A stretch of 64,000 bases of DNA from Mycolicibacterium rhodesiae NBB3 (GCF_000230895.2 NC_016604.1:1178001-1242000); one strand, 5' to 3'. Counted from the first letter of the stretch, positions 26,399 through 35,146 are shown. Notes: generated by a model not told the origin, from the letters alone. Numbers and translations: made by a program.

Positions 26399-27662
26399 CC
26401 AGCTGGTCGCCGAGGAAACGATCCGGTCCCGTGACGCCAGGCAGCATGAAGAAGAAGCCGCCGCCCACCGGCATGATGTACTCCTCCAGCGGCTCACCCT
26501 TGAGCCTGCGCTGCACGGTGAGGAAGCCCTTCTCCAGGCTGCGTTGATAGGCGACGAACGCCAGGCCCTGGTCGAGCCTGCCCGCGCCGTCGAAGCCCCG
26601 CGAGTAGTTGAATCCGCGCCGCAGGATGCGGTTTTCGTCCGTCTCGGGGGTGCGCGGATTCGCCAGCCGGATGTGCGCGTCGAGCGGGATCCGCTTGCCG
26701 TCGGGGTCCGAGGCGTAGTCGGGATCGGTGAACTCACCCGTCAGGCCCAGCGGTGCGCCGCTGATCTTCGAGCGCCCGATGAGCTGCTCCTGTTCGGTCA
26801 GCCGCGTCCGGTCCCAGAACTCGACGAAATTGCGGATGATGCGGATCGCCTGATACGAACCACCCACCGCCCAGTCGGGTTCGCCGTCCTCCGCGCCCAC
26901 CCATACGTGACGATCCATGAGTGCTTCGTCATCGACGTCGAGGTTGGCCGTACCGTCCTTGAAACCCAACAGGTTTCGAGGCGTCGCCGCTTCCGACGCC
27001 TGACCGGCGCCGATACCGCGGGCGTAACCGTCGATCATCCATCGCAGCACCAGATCGCTTCGCGTCCGTCTCATCACCTGACGCAGCGCGAACTGAACCG
27101 TGTCATTGTGGCCGGCCTCGAAGATGATCGAAATGTCCCCGTGCGAGATCTTGGGGTCGAGCTTGTCGTTCGCCAGAAACGGCATCGTCTGCAGTTCGTT
27201 GGGCTTGCGATCCGCCAGCCCGAACCGGCCGTCGAACAACGAGGCACCGACGCCGACGACGATCGAAAGATTGTCTGCGGGTGGCTTTTCGCCGAGGAGA
27301 CCGGAATCCACCGGCGGGTAGGCGCCATCTCGCGTTTCCGGCGGATGGCCGGCCATCAGCCCGCGGATCTCCTCGGTGAGTTCCTTCAACGCCGTCGTCA
27401 GCCCGGCCCGGCCTTTCGACTGGACATTGAATGAGGCGACCAGGCCCTGCTCTGGTATCGGTAATGCGGTGATACCCGTCTGATGCGGTCCCTCGAAGGG
27501 AACGAAGATCTCGGGCCGCTCGGACGCGGGGGTCCGCTGCGGCCCTGAGCCCGTCAACGCGTACGTGGCGCCGGCGCCGACTGCGGCGCCCGCGCCCGCA
27601 CTCAGGGCACCCGTGACGAATCCTCGTCGCGAAATGCCCCGGCGCGACGGCTTTCCGGTCAC
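26391..27662 (-). CDS. efeB: Dyp-type peroxidase, EfeB-like
   Basis: A 423-residue heme peroxidase/deferrochelatase. The N-terminal twin-arginine signal (SRRGFVTGALSAGAGAAVGAG) indicates Tat export with heme. The Dyp core shows LLGFKDGTANL with the catalytic Asp and LDAHIRLANPR with the likely heme His, ending GGGFFFMLPG. The GTG start overlaps the EfeO/EfeM stop by 4 bases (GTGA). In Efe systems EfeB helps to take iron from heme or to oxidise Fe(II). Confidence 0.92.
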   Translation of the reverse strand: MTGKPSRRGISRRGFVTGALSAGAGAAVGAGATYALTGSGPQRTPASERPEIFVPFEGPHQTGITALPIPEQGLVASFNVQSKGRAGLTTALKELTEEIRGLMAGHPPETRDGAYPPVDSGLLGEKPPADNLSIVVGVGASLFDGRFGLADRKPNELQTMPFLANDKLDPKISHGDISIIFEAGHNDTVQFALRQVMRRTRSDLVLRWMIDGYARGIGAGQASEAATPRNLLGFKDGTANLDVDDEALMDRHVWVGAEDGEPDWAVGGSYQAIRIIRNFVEFWDRTRLTEQEQLIGRSKISGAPLGLTGEFTDPDYASDPDGKRIPLDAHIRLANPRTPETDENRILRRGFNYSRGFDGAGRLDQGLAFVAYQRSLEKGFLTVQRRLKGEPLEEYIMPVGGGFFFMLPGVTGPDRFLGDQLVK

Positions 27663-28585
27663 GACAGTTTCAACGCGCCCGCAACCTGGGACAGGTTCTC
27701 GGACAAGCCGGCCAGCTGCGACTTGAGCTTGTCGATGGTCGGCGGGTCAACGGTGACGCCGGTGCACCGGGGCGAAGGGTACGGATCGTTCTCGGTGCAG
27801 TAGAGCACCCAGCCATCGCCGCGGCGCAGCGGCTGCAGCGTGGCGTTGATGTCGGCGAAACCGGTCATGATGTTGCCCAACAACTCCGGATCCGCCTTCT
27901 CCAGAGCGGGCCTCAGCTTGTCGATAGCGGCCTGCGAACCCTGCAGGTTGCCGTCGAAGTCCCACAGGTCGGTCTTGGAGTAGCGGTCCTCTTCGCCGGT
28001 GATCTTGCCTTCGGAGACCTCTTCGATCAGCTCGGCTGCGCCATTGGCCACGTCCAGCGGTGTCACCTCGACCGTCGCGAACTGCTCCTTCAAGGTGGCG
28101 ATGTCCTTGTCGAGCTGGTCGGCGAACGGGGCGCCGCCCTCGGTCGTGTTCTTCTCGAACAGCAGGTACTCCAGGCGGTGCCAGCCGGTGAACTCGGGGT
28201 CGTCGACGTTCTCGAAATCGTCGACGCGCGAATCGACCTTTCCGTCGATCTCCTCGACCAGACCCGCCAACGGCTCAATGCGCTCCCAGGGCATGCGGGA
28301 CGGCTCGTAGGCGTCCTGTGCCGCCTGCAGATTGTTCGCTCGCACCGCGTCGGTGAACACCTTCACGGCGGCGACGAGTTCGTCGATCTGGCCGATCGCA
28401 TAGGTCTTGTACTCCTCGGCCGCCTGCTGGGCCAAAGGATCGGGGGCCGCAGCAGCCGCACTCGACGTCGTGGTGGTCGCGCTGGCGGACGACGACGTCT
28501 CTTCGGTGGACTTGTTGCTGGAGCAGCCCGCAAGGATGAGGCTCACGGCTACGACCGGCACCGACCATGCGATATAGCGATTCAT
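27659..28585 (-). CDS. efeO: EfeO/EfeM-type iron-binding lipoprotein (M75 family)
   Basis: A 308-residue lipoprotein: signal with lipobox LAGC near residue 20, a Ser/Thr/Ala linker, then an imelysin/M75 domain with the HxxE iron motif in GWHRLEYLLFE. No cupredoxin domain is present, so it is the short EfeM form. ATG 28585 has GAGG a few bases upstream; the longer frame lacks a signal. Two IdeR/DtxR-like boxes lie just upstream. Coupled to efeB. No efeU (FTR1 permease) gene is in the window. Confidence 0.9.
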   Translation of the reverse strand: MNRYIAWSVPVVAVSLILAGCSSNKSTEETSSSASATTTTSSAAAAAPDPLAQQAAEEYKTYAIGQIDELVAAVKVFTDAVRANNLQAAQDAYEPSRMPWERIEPLAGLVEEIDGKVDSRVDDFENVDDPEFTGWHRLEYLLFEKNTTEGGAPFADQLDKDIATLKEQFATVEVTPLDVANGAAELIEEVSEGKITGEEDRYSKTDLWDFDGNLQGSQAAIDKLRPALEKADPELLGNIMTGFADINATLQPLRRGDGWVLYCTENDPYPSPRCTGVTVDPPTIDKLKSQLAGLSENLSQVAGALKLS

Positions 28586-28598
28586 TTGCACCTCTAAC

Positions 28599-28617
28599 TT
28601 AGGAAAGGCAAAACATA
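28599..28617. promoter_or_regulatory. IdeR/DtxR-like box (proximal)
   Basis: On the minus strand TATGTTTTGCCTTTCCTAA matches about 13 of 19 positions of the DtxR/IdeR consensus TTAGGTTAGSCTAACCTAA. It lies 14 bases before the EfeO start, where a bound repressor would block transcription. Motif match by eye. Confidence 0.5.
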
Positions 28618-28633
28618 GCATTCCCCCCGGTCC

Positions 28634-28652
28634 GGAGGGTAGGCACACCTAA
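28634..28652. promoter_or_regulatory. IdeR/DtxR-like box (distal)
   Basis: On the minus strand TTAGGTGTGCCTACCCTCC matches about 14 of 19 consensus positions, including the whole TTAGGT half. Its centre is 35 bases from the proximal box and 46 bases from the echA2 start on the other strand. Iron repression of efeOB is the likely role. Confidence 0.6.
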
Positions 28653-28688
28653 ATATCGGTTCCGCGTCGAGGCTGCCAAACTGCCCCT

Positions 28689-29594
28689 ATGCCGACGACG
28701 CCGACGTTCGAAACCTTGCTCTACAAAACCGAGCCACCAGTCGCGACGATCACCCTGAATCGGCCCGAACATCTCAACACCATCGTTCCGCCGATGCCCG
28801 ACGAGATCGAGAAAGCGATCGGCCTGGCCGAACGCGACCCCGCGATCAAGGTGATCGTGCTGCGCGGCGCCGGACGCGCGTTCTGCGGTGGCTACGACTT
28901 CGGTGGCGGGTTCGAGCACTGGGGCCAGGCGATGAACACCGACGGCCGCTGGGATCCTGGCAAGGACTTCGCGATGGTCAGCGCCCGCGAGACCGGCCCG
29001 ACGCAGAAGTTCATGGCGATCTGGCGCGCGTCCAAACCCGTCATCGCCCAGGTCCACGGCTGGTGCGTCGGCGGTGCGAGTGACTACGCGTTGTGCGCCG
29101 ACATCGTCATCGCCAGCGATGACGCCGTCATCGGCACCCCTTACGCGCGCATGTGGGGCGCCTATCTGACCGGCATGTGGATCTATCGCATGAGCCTGGC
29201 CAAGGTGAAGTGGCACTCGCTGACCGGTGAACCGCTCACCGGAAAGGAGGCCGCCGCAGTCGAACTCATCAACGAGTCGGTGCCGTTCGAGAACCTCGAG
29301 GCGCGCGTCAAAGAGGTCGCGGGCAAGCTCGCCCGGATCCCGTTGTCTCAGTTACAAGCGCAGAAGATGATCGTCAACCAGGCCTACGAGAACATGGGGC
29401 TGGCGTCCACCCAGACCCTCGGCGGTATCCTCGACGGGCTGATGCGCAACACCCCCGATGCGCTGTCCTTCATCGAAACCGCTGGCTCGCAAGGGGTTAG
29501 GGCCGCCGTCGAGCAACGCGACGGACCATGGGGCGACTACAGCCAGGCGCCGCCGGACCGCAGGCCCGATCCGTCGCACATCATCGAACCCTGA
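28689..29594 (+). CDS. echA2: Enoyl-CoA hydratase/isomerase family (EchA2-like)
   Basis: A 301-residue crotonase. LNRPEHLNTIVPPMPDEI (start of the fold), oxyanion segment GAGRAFCGGYDFGGG and the second HGWCVGGASDYALCADIVIA loop are clear. It is somewhat longer than the family average because of an insert near 75-110. Matches Rv0456c in place next to the S9 peptidase locus. CoA substrate not predictable. The last 58 bases overlap the DUF2889 gene on the other strand. Confidence 0.9.
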   Translation: MPTTPTFETLLYKTEPPVATITLNRPEHLNTIVPPMPDEIEKAIGLAERDPAIKVIVLRGAGRAFCGGYDFGGGFEHWGQAMNTDGRWDPGKDFAMVSARETGPTQKFMAIWRASKPVIAQVHGWCVGGASDYALCADIVIASDDAVIGTPYARMWGAYLTGMWIYRMSLAKVKWHSLTGEPLTGKEAAAVELINESVPFENLEARVKEVAGKLARIPLSQLQAQKMIVNQAYENMGLASTQTLGGILDGLMRNTPDALSFIETAGSQGVRAAVEQRDGPWGDYSQAPPDRRPDPSHIIEP

Positions 29595-30568
29595 AGGCCC
29601 GCACGCAAGTCCATCAGCGCATCGAGGTCGGCGATGCTGCGCAGCGTGTCGTTGAGATGCGTGCATGTGGTGGTGCCGACGAATTCACCACGCACACGGT
29701 CCCGCAACTCCGGCAGCATCATCCCCCGCACCCGGTCGGCACTGCCGATGGCACCCGGGCATTCCTGCCACGGCAGCACCCGCACGTCCGCGGTGACCGA
29801 CGTGATGGTTCGCGTCGATGTGTCCACCGAACCGGCGACGGTGTACTCGTGCACGATCGTCTCGACACCATCGCCGTCGACGTGTGAGTCCCGAAAGTGG
29901 GCGTCAAAAGCGGCGGAATCGGCCTCTGCGGGAAAGAGATCGAGCCGACGGAAACGCCGCATCCCGTGTGCCCGCAGCGGTTCGACGGGGTGCAGACCGT
30001 CCAGTGGCGGCGCGTGCGGCCCGTGCACCGAGGGGATGGTGCCGTTACGCCTGGCGTACCCGACGAGCGACGCCTCCGGCGCGAACCCGGCGCAGATGCC
30101 CGCCATCCGGTCGGCGGTACCGACGGGCAACTTCTCCTCGATGCCCAGGGTGATCGACGCGTGCTGCACCGAGTAGCCGGATACCAGCGCCGCACCGACC
30201 CAGTCGTCCAGCAGCAGGTGCAGCCGGCTGGCGCGCCGCGCCTCGCCGGGAAGCACCCTGTTGACCGTCGAGCGGAATCCGGGGCCGACCATGCTGCCGA
30301 CCAGCTGCCCAACCCGCGCGTCGTGCGGCGCGGAGGTGATCTCGTCGATGACCCGCTGGGCCAGGTGCGCCCGAACCCGTGTCTCCCCCAGGACGTCGAC
30401 GCCACGCTGACCCGCCACCACATCACACGCCCGCAGGTCGACGTCGGAGTCGCCGGCGCCCGCGGGATGTGTGTCGATGGTGCTGGTGCGGCGAAGTGAA
30501 CCGGCGACAAGCGTCGTCGGTGTCCGGACTGGCTGCTGCGGGCCCTTGATGTCCGAGACGAATGGCAT
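29537..30568 (-). CDS. DUF2889 domain protein
   Basis: A 343-residue protein with DUF2889-type segments: RRTSTIDTHPAGAG-like opening, LRACDVVAGQRGVDVLGE, VGQLVGSMVGPGFRSTV, RRFRRLDLFPAE and the C-terminal FVGTTTCTHLNDTLRSIADL (read FVGTTTCTHLNDTLRS). The conserved Cys-Thr-His-Leu-Asn suggests a catalytic or metal site. ATG 30568 chosen; the upstream open frame is a shadow. Function unknown. It overlaps echA2 tail to tail by 58 bases. Confidence 0.78.
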   Translation of the reverse strand: MPFVSDIKGPQQPVRTPTTLVAGSLRRTSTIDTHPAGAGDSDVDLRACDVVAGQRGVDVLGETRVRAHLAQRVIDEITSAPHDARVGQLVGSMVGPGFRSTVNRVLPGEARRASRLHLLLDDWVGAALVSGYSVQHASITLGIEEKLPVGTADRMAGICAGFAPEASLVGYARRNGTIPSVHGPHAPPLDGLHPVEPLRAHGMRRFRRLDLFPAEADSAAFDAHFRDSHVDGDGVETIVHEYTVAGSVDTSTRTITSVTADVRVLPWQECPGAIGSADRVRGMMLPELRDRVRGEFVGTTTCTHLNDTLRSIADLDALMDLRAGLQGSMMCDGSGLRSGGAWL

Positions 30569-30591
30569 GTCAGAACGGTACCCGCGTCGCC

Positions 30592-31455
30592 TCAGACGCT
30601 TTGTTCCCGTCGGCGCAGACCGCCCAGCAGCGACACCGCGACCCCGAACACCACGAGCACACCGCCCGCGGCCAGGGTGAGGTTCAGCCAATGGTGCATG
30701 CTCGCGTCGGCCTGGGCGACCATCACGTCGGCGACCTGTCGAATGTCGCCCGCCGTCTGATTCAGAGCGTCGGTGACGTATCGCTGCGACACCTCCAGCG
30801 CGGCCCACCCTGCCGCGCCGACGAGCAGCGCCGAAACCCCCAGCGCGACAAGGCCTTTACCTCGCGATCGGGCCGACGCCAGCATGAACAACGCCGATAT
30901 GCCGGCAAGAATCGTCGAACCGACGCTCACCCACGGACCCCACGTCGACAGCCACCGCAACTGGCCCGGCCGCAACGAGGAGGAGTCGGGCACCGCGATC
31001 GGCACGGTCAGCGTCTGCGGAACGTCCAAGTCGAGATCGCCCAGCGTCTGCTTGATCGACGGGTCATTGAGCATCGGCGCGATGTCGACGAGCCAGCGGC
31101 TGTCCGGACCGCCCTCGGGCTGAACCGAGTCGGTGAACATCCACCGGTGCGCGATGCGGTTGGCTTGCGCGAACTGACCCGGAAAGCCCTCGTTGCCGGT
31201 GTAGGACGTCACGACGCCGGAGACGAGGTCCCGGTTGAGGGTCCGATACCCGTTGGAAGCGGCGAACTCGATGATCTGCGTGGTCAGCTCCGACGCCATG
31301 GCGCGCTGCAGTTTCGGGTCGTGCGCCGCGGCAGCCGCCAACGCGGCATAACCGTCCTCGCTCACCACGGTGCGCTGCATCCACATCGTCGGGACCGCCA
31401 CAGCGAGCAGGGCGGTCGTGACGACCCACAGGAACATGGTCGCGACGAACCGCAC
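30592..31455 (-). CDS. Two-helix-plus membrane protein of unknown function
   Basis: A 287-residue protein. A helix at 3-25 anchors the N terminus, a soluble extracytoplasmic part (about 30-175) follows, then three further helices (WVSVGSTILAGISALFML, LVALGVSALLVGAAGWAAL, LTLAAGGVLVVFGVAVSLLGG). GAGGAGG 4 bases before GTG 31455 fixes the start, so the 30-bp tandem repeats just upstream are not translated. Family not recognised. Confidence 0.78.
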   Translation of the reverse strand: MRFVATMFLWVVTTALLAVAVPTMWMQRTVVSEDGYAALAAAAAHDPKLQRAMASELTTQIIEFAASNGYRTLNRDLVSGVVTSYTGNEGFPGQFAQANRIAHRWMFTDSVQPEGGPDSRWLVDIAPMLNDPSIKQTLGDLDLDVPQTLTVPIAVPDSSSLRPGQLRWLSTWGPWVSVGSTILAGISALFMLASARSRGKGLVALGVSALLVGAAGWAALEVSQRYVTDALNQTAGDIRQVADVMVAQADASMHHWLNLTLAAGGVLVVFGVAVSLLGGLRRREQSV

Positions 31456-31470
31456 GCGTCCTCCTCTCAG

Positions 31471-31560
31471 GCCGGATGTCGCCGCCGGGGCGGCTCTCGG
31501 GCCGGATGTCGCCGCCGGGGCGGCTCTCGGGCCGGATGTCGCCGCCGGGGCGGCTCCGGA
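31471..31560. repeat. Three tandem copies of a 30-bp GC-rich unit
   Basis: Units at 31471-31500, 31501-31530 (identical) and 31531-31560 (26 of 30, changed only at the end). Each contains GCCGCCGGGGCGGC, able to form a 6-bp stem. They fill the 118-base gap between the ppk2 stop and the membrane-protein start. Copy number may vary between strains. The unit length of 30 is a multiple of three, so an upstream frame stays open across it. Confidence 0.95.
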
Positions 31561-31573
31561 AACGCGCTGCCGG

Positions 31574-32437
31574 TCAGTCAGCCAGTGCACGTCCCACGAT
31601 GAGGGGGTCTGGCCTGCCGACCACCTCATGGTCCTTGTTGTCGTAGTCGAACTTACTCAAGACATGACGCATGGCATTGACGCGTGCGCGCTTCTTGTCG
31701 TTGCTCTTGACGACGGTCCACGGCGCGGTCTCGGTGTCGGTCCACGTGAACATGTCCTCTTTCGCCGACGTGTACTCATCCCATTTGTCGAGCGACGCAA
31801 GGTCTGTCGGTGACAACTTCCACTGCCGCACCGGGTCGATCTGCCGGATGGTGAACCGGGTGCGCTGCTCTGCCGCGGACACCGAGAACCACAGCTTGGT
31901 CAGGCTGATGCCGTCGTTGACCAGCATCTGTTCGAACAGCGGCACCTGGCGGATGAACTCCGCGTGCTGCTTGGCCGAGCAGAACCCCATCACTCGCTCG
32001 ACGCCCGCGCGGTTGTACCAGGACCGGTCGAACAACACGATCTCCCCCCCGGCGGGGAAGTGGTTGATGTAGCGCTGGAAATACCACTGGGTGCGCTCAC
32101 GGTCCGTCGGCTTCTCCAGGGCGACGACGCGCGCACCGCGCGGGTTGAGATGCTCCATGAAGCGCTTGATGGTGCCGCCCTTGCCTGCAGCGTCGCGGCC
32201 CTCGAACACGATGATGTGCCGGTGGCCGTTGCCCTGGCTCCACTTCTGCATCTTCAGCAGTTCGATCTGCAGCAGCCGCTTCTGCTCCTCGTAGTCGTTG
32301 CGCGTCATGCGCTCGTCGTACGGGTAGCCCTCGCGCCACGTGTCGACTTCGGTTTCGCTGGGGTGATGAACCAGCACGGGATCGTCATCGTCGTCGTCGC
32401 GGACGCTGTAGTACTCGGTTCCCTTGAGCTCGGTCAC
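31574..32437 (-). CDS. ppk2: Polyphosphate kinase 2 (Rv3232c-like)
   Basis: A 287-residue PPK2 with Walker A GRDAAGKGG (80-88), Walker B EIVLFDRSWYNRAGVERVMGF (read EIVLFDRSWYNRAGVERVMG) and the PVRQWKLSPTDL lid segment, closely resembling Rv3232c. A run of six Asp (14-19) near the N terminus is unusual. GTG 32437 chosen because upstream sequence loses family resemblance. It transfers phosphate between polyphosphate and nucleotides, mostly making NTPs from NDPs in this class. Confidence 0.92.
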   Translation of the reverse strand: MTELKGTEYYSVRDDDDDDPVLVHHPSETEVDTWREGYPYDERMTRNDYEEQKRLLQIELLKMQKWSQGNGHRHIIVFEGRDAAGKGGTIKRFMEHLNPRGARVVALEKPTDRERTQWYFQRYINHFPAGGEIVLFDRSWYNRAGVERVMGFCSAKQHAEFIRQVPLFEQMLVNDGISLTKLWFSVSAAEQRTRFTIRQIDPVRQWKLSPTDLASLDKWDEYTSAKEDMFTWTDTETAPWTVVKSNDKKRARVNAMRHVLSKFDYDNKDHEVVGRPDPLIVGRALAD

Positions 32438-32508
32438 CGGCAGAAAGTATCGACTGACCCGTAAGCGGGCGTGTCGACGAGATGAACGGAAGGTAGCGCG
32501 CGAACGCG

Positions 32509-34035
32509 TTACTTCGCGGTGCGCTTGGGCCGGATCAGCGCGAACTTCGTCATCATCGTGTTCATCCGCTTGAGTGCCCGCAGCGAATTGTTGTAGTAGT
32601 TCCCGCCCGCGCCGATGTTGGTGCGGGGCGCGACTACCACCTCCTGGCGGCAGAACTTGCGCACGCCGTCGGCGCCGCCGAAGCGGGCTCCGATGCCCGA
32701 GGTCTTCCAGCCGCCCATCGGCGCGGTGGTGCACATCAGGTTGGAGATCACGTCGTTGATGTTGACGGCTCCGCAATCCAGCTCCACGGCAACGTCTTTC
32801 GCACGCTCGATGTCCTTCGAGAACACCGACGCGGACAGGCCGTACGGGCTGTCGTTGGCCAGACGTACCGCTTCGGCGACGCTGGAGACCTTCATGATCG
32901 GCAACGTCGGGCCGAAGGTCTCCTCCGTCATGGCGTCCATCGTGTGGTCGACGTCGACGAGCACCGTCGGCTCGTAGAAGCTGCCGGGACCGGGCGCGCG
33001 CTTGCCGCCGGTGAGAATCTGGGCGCCCTTGGCGACGGCGTCGGCGACGTGACGCTCGGTCACCGCGAGCTGGGAGTCGTCGATCAGCGCCCCGAAGGCG
33101 TGCCCTTCGCCCGCGCCCATCTTCAGGTTCTTGACGTCACGCACCACGGCGGCGACGAACTCGTCGTACACCGAGTCGAGCACGTAGACGCGCTCAACCG
33201 ACACACACGTCTGGCCTGCGTTGAAGAACGCACCCCACACCGCCGCGTGCGCCGCCAGCTCGATGTCGGCGTCCTCCAGCACGATCATCGGGTCCTTGCC
33301 GCCGAGTTCCAGGCTGACGGGGGTAAGGCTGCGGGCCGCACGCTCGGCCACTTTCGCGCCGGTCGCAGACGAGCCGGTGAACTGGACGTAGTCGGCGTTG
33401 TCGACGACGGCCTCGACGGCTTCCCGCGCGCCCTGCACAATCGCCATGACCTCGGGAGCGCCCGAGTCGGCCCAGCCGCGCAGCAGCAGTTCCGCGGTCA
33501 GCGGCGTGCGCTCCGACGGCTTGAGCAGAACCGCGCACCCCGCCGCCAGGGCGGCGATGCCATCCATCAAGAGGTTGGCCACCGGGTAGTTCCACGGCGC
33601 GATGATGGCGACGACCGGCCTCGGCCGGTAGTGCACCGTCACCTTCTTGATGCTGAGGAAGGGCAGCGACGCGGGCCGACTCTCGGGCGCCAGCGCCTTC
33701 TCCATCGTCTTGATGTAGTACGAAGCGATCATGATCAGCAGCGGCACTTCTTGCGCCGCATCGGTGGCAGACTTGCCGGTCTCCTTGATCAGCAGCTGCT
33801 CGATCTCGTCGCGGTGCTCACCCATCCACACGGCGAAGCGGGCCAGCACCTTGGCGCGGCCCTTGGCGCCGCGGGCCTCCCATTCCCGTTGGGCTCGGCG
33901 CAGACCCGCCGCAATACGGGGCACGTCGGCGGGGTCGGTCCACTGCACCGTTCCGGCTACGGTGCCGGTCGCGGGATTCAGGACGGTGCCGGCTCGCGGT
34001 TCTGGGGAGAGGTCAACCTCTGGCGTCGCGGTCAT
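32509..34035 (-). CDS. Aldehyde dehydrogenase, succinate-semialdehyde dehydrogenase-like
   Basis: A 508-residue ALDH with IIAPWNYPV, FTGSSATGAKV, LELGGKDPMIVL and catalytic Cys in NAGQTCVSVERVYV. The C-terminal extension (NYYNNSLRALKRMNTMMTKFALIRPK, read in parts) is typical of the GabD2-like membrane-associated ALDHs of actinobacteria (compare Rv1731). The natural substrate may be a fatty or semialdehyde. It is distinct from the acetaldehyde type at 22782. Its start is preceded by a 53-base gap after the PAP2 gene. Confidence 0.88.
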   Translation of the reverse strand: MTATPEVDLSPEPRAGTVLNPATGTVAGTVQWTDPADVPRIAAGLRRAQREWEARGAKGRAKVLARFAVWMGEHRDEIEQLLIKETGKSATDAAQEVPLLIMIASYYIKTMEKALAPESRPASLPFLSIKKVTVHYRPRPVVAIIAPWNYPVANLLMDGIAALAAGCAVLLKPSERTPLTAELLLRGWADSGAPEVMAIVQGAREAVEAVVDNADYVQFTGSSATGAKVAERAARSLTPVSLELGGKDPMIVLEDADIELAAHAAVWGAFFNAGQTCVSVERVYVLDSVYDEFVAAVVRDVKNLKMGAGEGHAFGALIDDSQLAVTERHVADAVAKGAQILTGGKRAPGPGSFYEPTVLVDVDHTMDAMTEETFGPTLPIMKVSSVAEAVRLANDSPYGLSASVFSKDIERAKDVAVELDCGAVNINDVISNLMCTTAPMGGWKTSGIGARFGGADGVRKFCRQEVVVAPRTNIGAGGNYYNNSLRALKRMNTMMTKFALIRPKRTAK

Positions 34036-34088
34036 AGCCCCATGCTAGCCACCCCATGTGATCTAGATCGCAACGGGGTTGACACGTG

Positions 34089-34616
34089 TCAAGTGCGGCG
34101 TGTCAGGAGCGCCGCGATGCACACGATCGACGTGCCCAGCAACACTCCACCGACGGTGTCGGTGAAGTAGTGGAACGTGGACCCGACACCGAACATGGCG
34201 AGTGCGATGTAGACGACCGCCAGCAGAACCGCCCACAGCGGACTGCCGACCACTACGACGAAGAAGCCGACCACGACCGTCGTCATCGTGATGTGCCCGC
34301 TCGGGTACGCGAGACCGTCGCCGGCGTTGCGTCCGAAGAACGGCTTGATGAACTGCACCAGCAGATAGGCCAGTGGCGGAAACGCCACAGTGACGATCGC
34401 GAACAGCCACCACCGTCGATACAGAGCCATGCCCACCACGGCGATTCCGACGGCAGCAAGTGAGATGGGGTTCGCAAGCAGTATCAACGCGCGTACCGGG
34501 CCGTGACCGAACTGGTCGAACCAGTCGTCCAGTGGCGTCGATGCCTTACCGACAGCCAGCCCGAGCAGGATCATCGCCGCCAGACCGATCGGCGGCCACC
34601 ACCAGAGTCGACTCAC
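34089..34616 (-). CDS. PAP2-family membrane phosphatase
   Basis: A 175-residue protein with about five membrane helices and the three PAP2 motifs: KPFFGRNAGDG, YPSGHITMTT and STFHYFTDTVGG, giving catalytic His residues and Asp. It probably dephosphorylates a lipid phosphate such as phosphatidic acid or a polyprenyl pyrophosphate. The GTG start overlaps the DinB-like gene stop (GTGA), so the two are coupled. Confidence 0.86.
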   Translation of the reverse strand: MSRLWWWPPIGLAAMILLGLAVGKASTPLDDWFDQFGHGPVRALILLANPISLAAVGIAVVGMALYRRWWLFAIVTVAFPPLAYLLVQFIKPFFGRNAGDGLAYPSGHITMTTVVVGFFVVVVGSPLWAVLLAVVYIALAMFGVGSTFHYFTDTVGGVLLGTSIVCIAALLTRRT

Positions 34617-35128
34617 GCGATGCCGCGCACATAGGCCGCCTGGCCCAGGTGCTGCGCACTGTCGTCGATGATGCTCACCAGGCGGACACCCGCGGTCACC
34701 GGCGGATCCCAGTTCTCGTCCACGACGCGGTCCAGCTCCTCGGGCGTGACCGAGGCGAGGTACTCGAGCGTCGCCTTGTGCACGGCGTGGTAATAACCGG
34801 CGAGCAGGTCCGCTGACGCACGGACACGGGCGACGTCATCGGGTCCGTCGCCGTAGCCCATCGCATCGCGCGGCAGGTCCAGACCGAAACGGTCCACCCA
34901 GCCGCCGGAGAACCAGACCTGCTCGGTGTCCGCGAGGTGCGCCAGCTGCAGGTCGTGCTGACGCGCGCTGTGCCAGATCAGCCACGAGATGCTGTTCGCA
35001 TTCTCCGTCGGACGGAAGAACGCGACGTCGTCCGTAAGGCCGTCCGTGAGTCCCTCGACATGCTCGATCAGCCTGGTGAACGCGTCGCGCAGCAAGGCAC
35101 GGACCGCGGTTGCGTCAGAGGTAGCCAT
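34613..35128 (-). CDS. DinB/mycothiol transferase-like protein
   Basis: A 171-residue four-helix DinB-fold protein with the three-His metal site (SARQHD near residue 56, YYHAVHK near 117, QHLGQAAYVRG near the C terminus). The WLIWHSARQHD segment is typical of DUF664/MST proteins, which in actinobacteria transfer mycothiol to xenobiotics. The thiol substrate is inferred. Coupled to the PAP2 gene. Confidence 0.82.
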   Translation of the reverse strand: MATSDATAVRALLRDAFTRLIEHVEGLTDGLTDDVAFFRPTENANSISWLIWHSARQHDLQLAHLADTEQVWFSGGWVDRFGLDLPRDAMGYGDGPDDVARVRASADLLAGYYHAVHKATLEYLASVTPEELDRVVDENWDPPVTAGVRLVSIIDDSAQHLGQAAYVRGIA

Positions 35129-35146
35129 CCCCCGACCGTACTGCGG

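Noticed and set aside
31471..31560. Tandem repeats considered as a CRISPR array
   Set aside because: Units are contiguous without spacers and no cas genes are near; this is a simple tandem repeat.
31456..31629. Extended start of the 30592 membrane protein through the 30-bp repeats
   Set aside because: GAGGAGG directly before GTG 31455 and the hydrophobic start right after it favour the shorter protein; the extension would be repeated Pro/Ala/Arg units.
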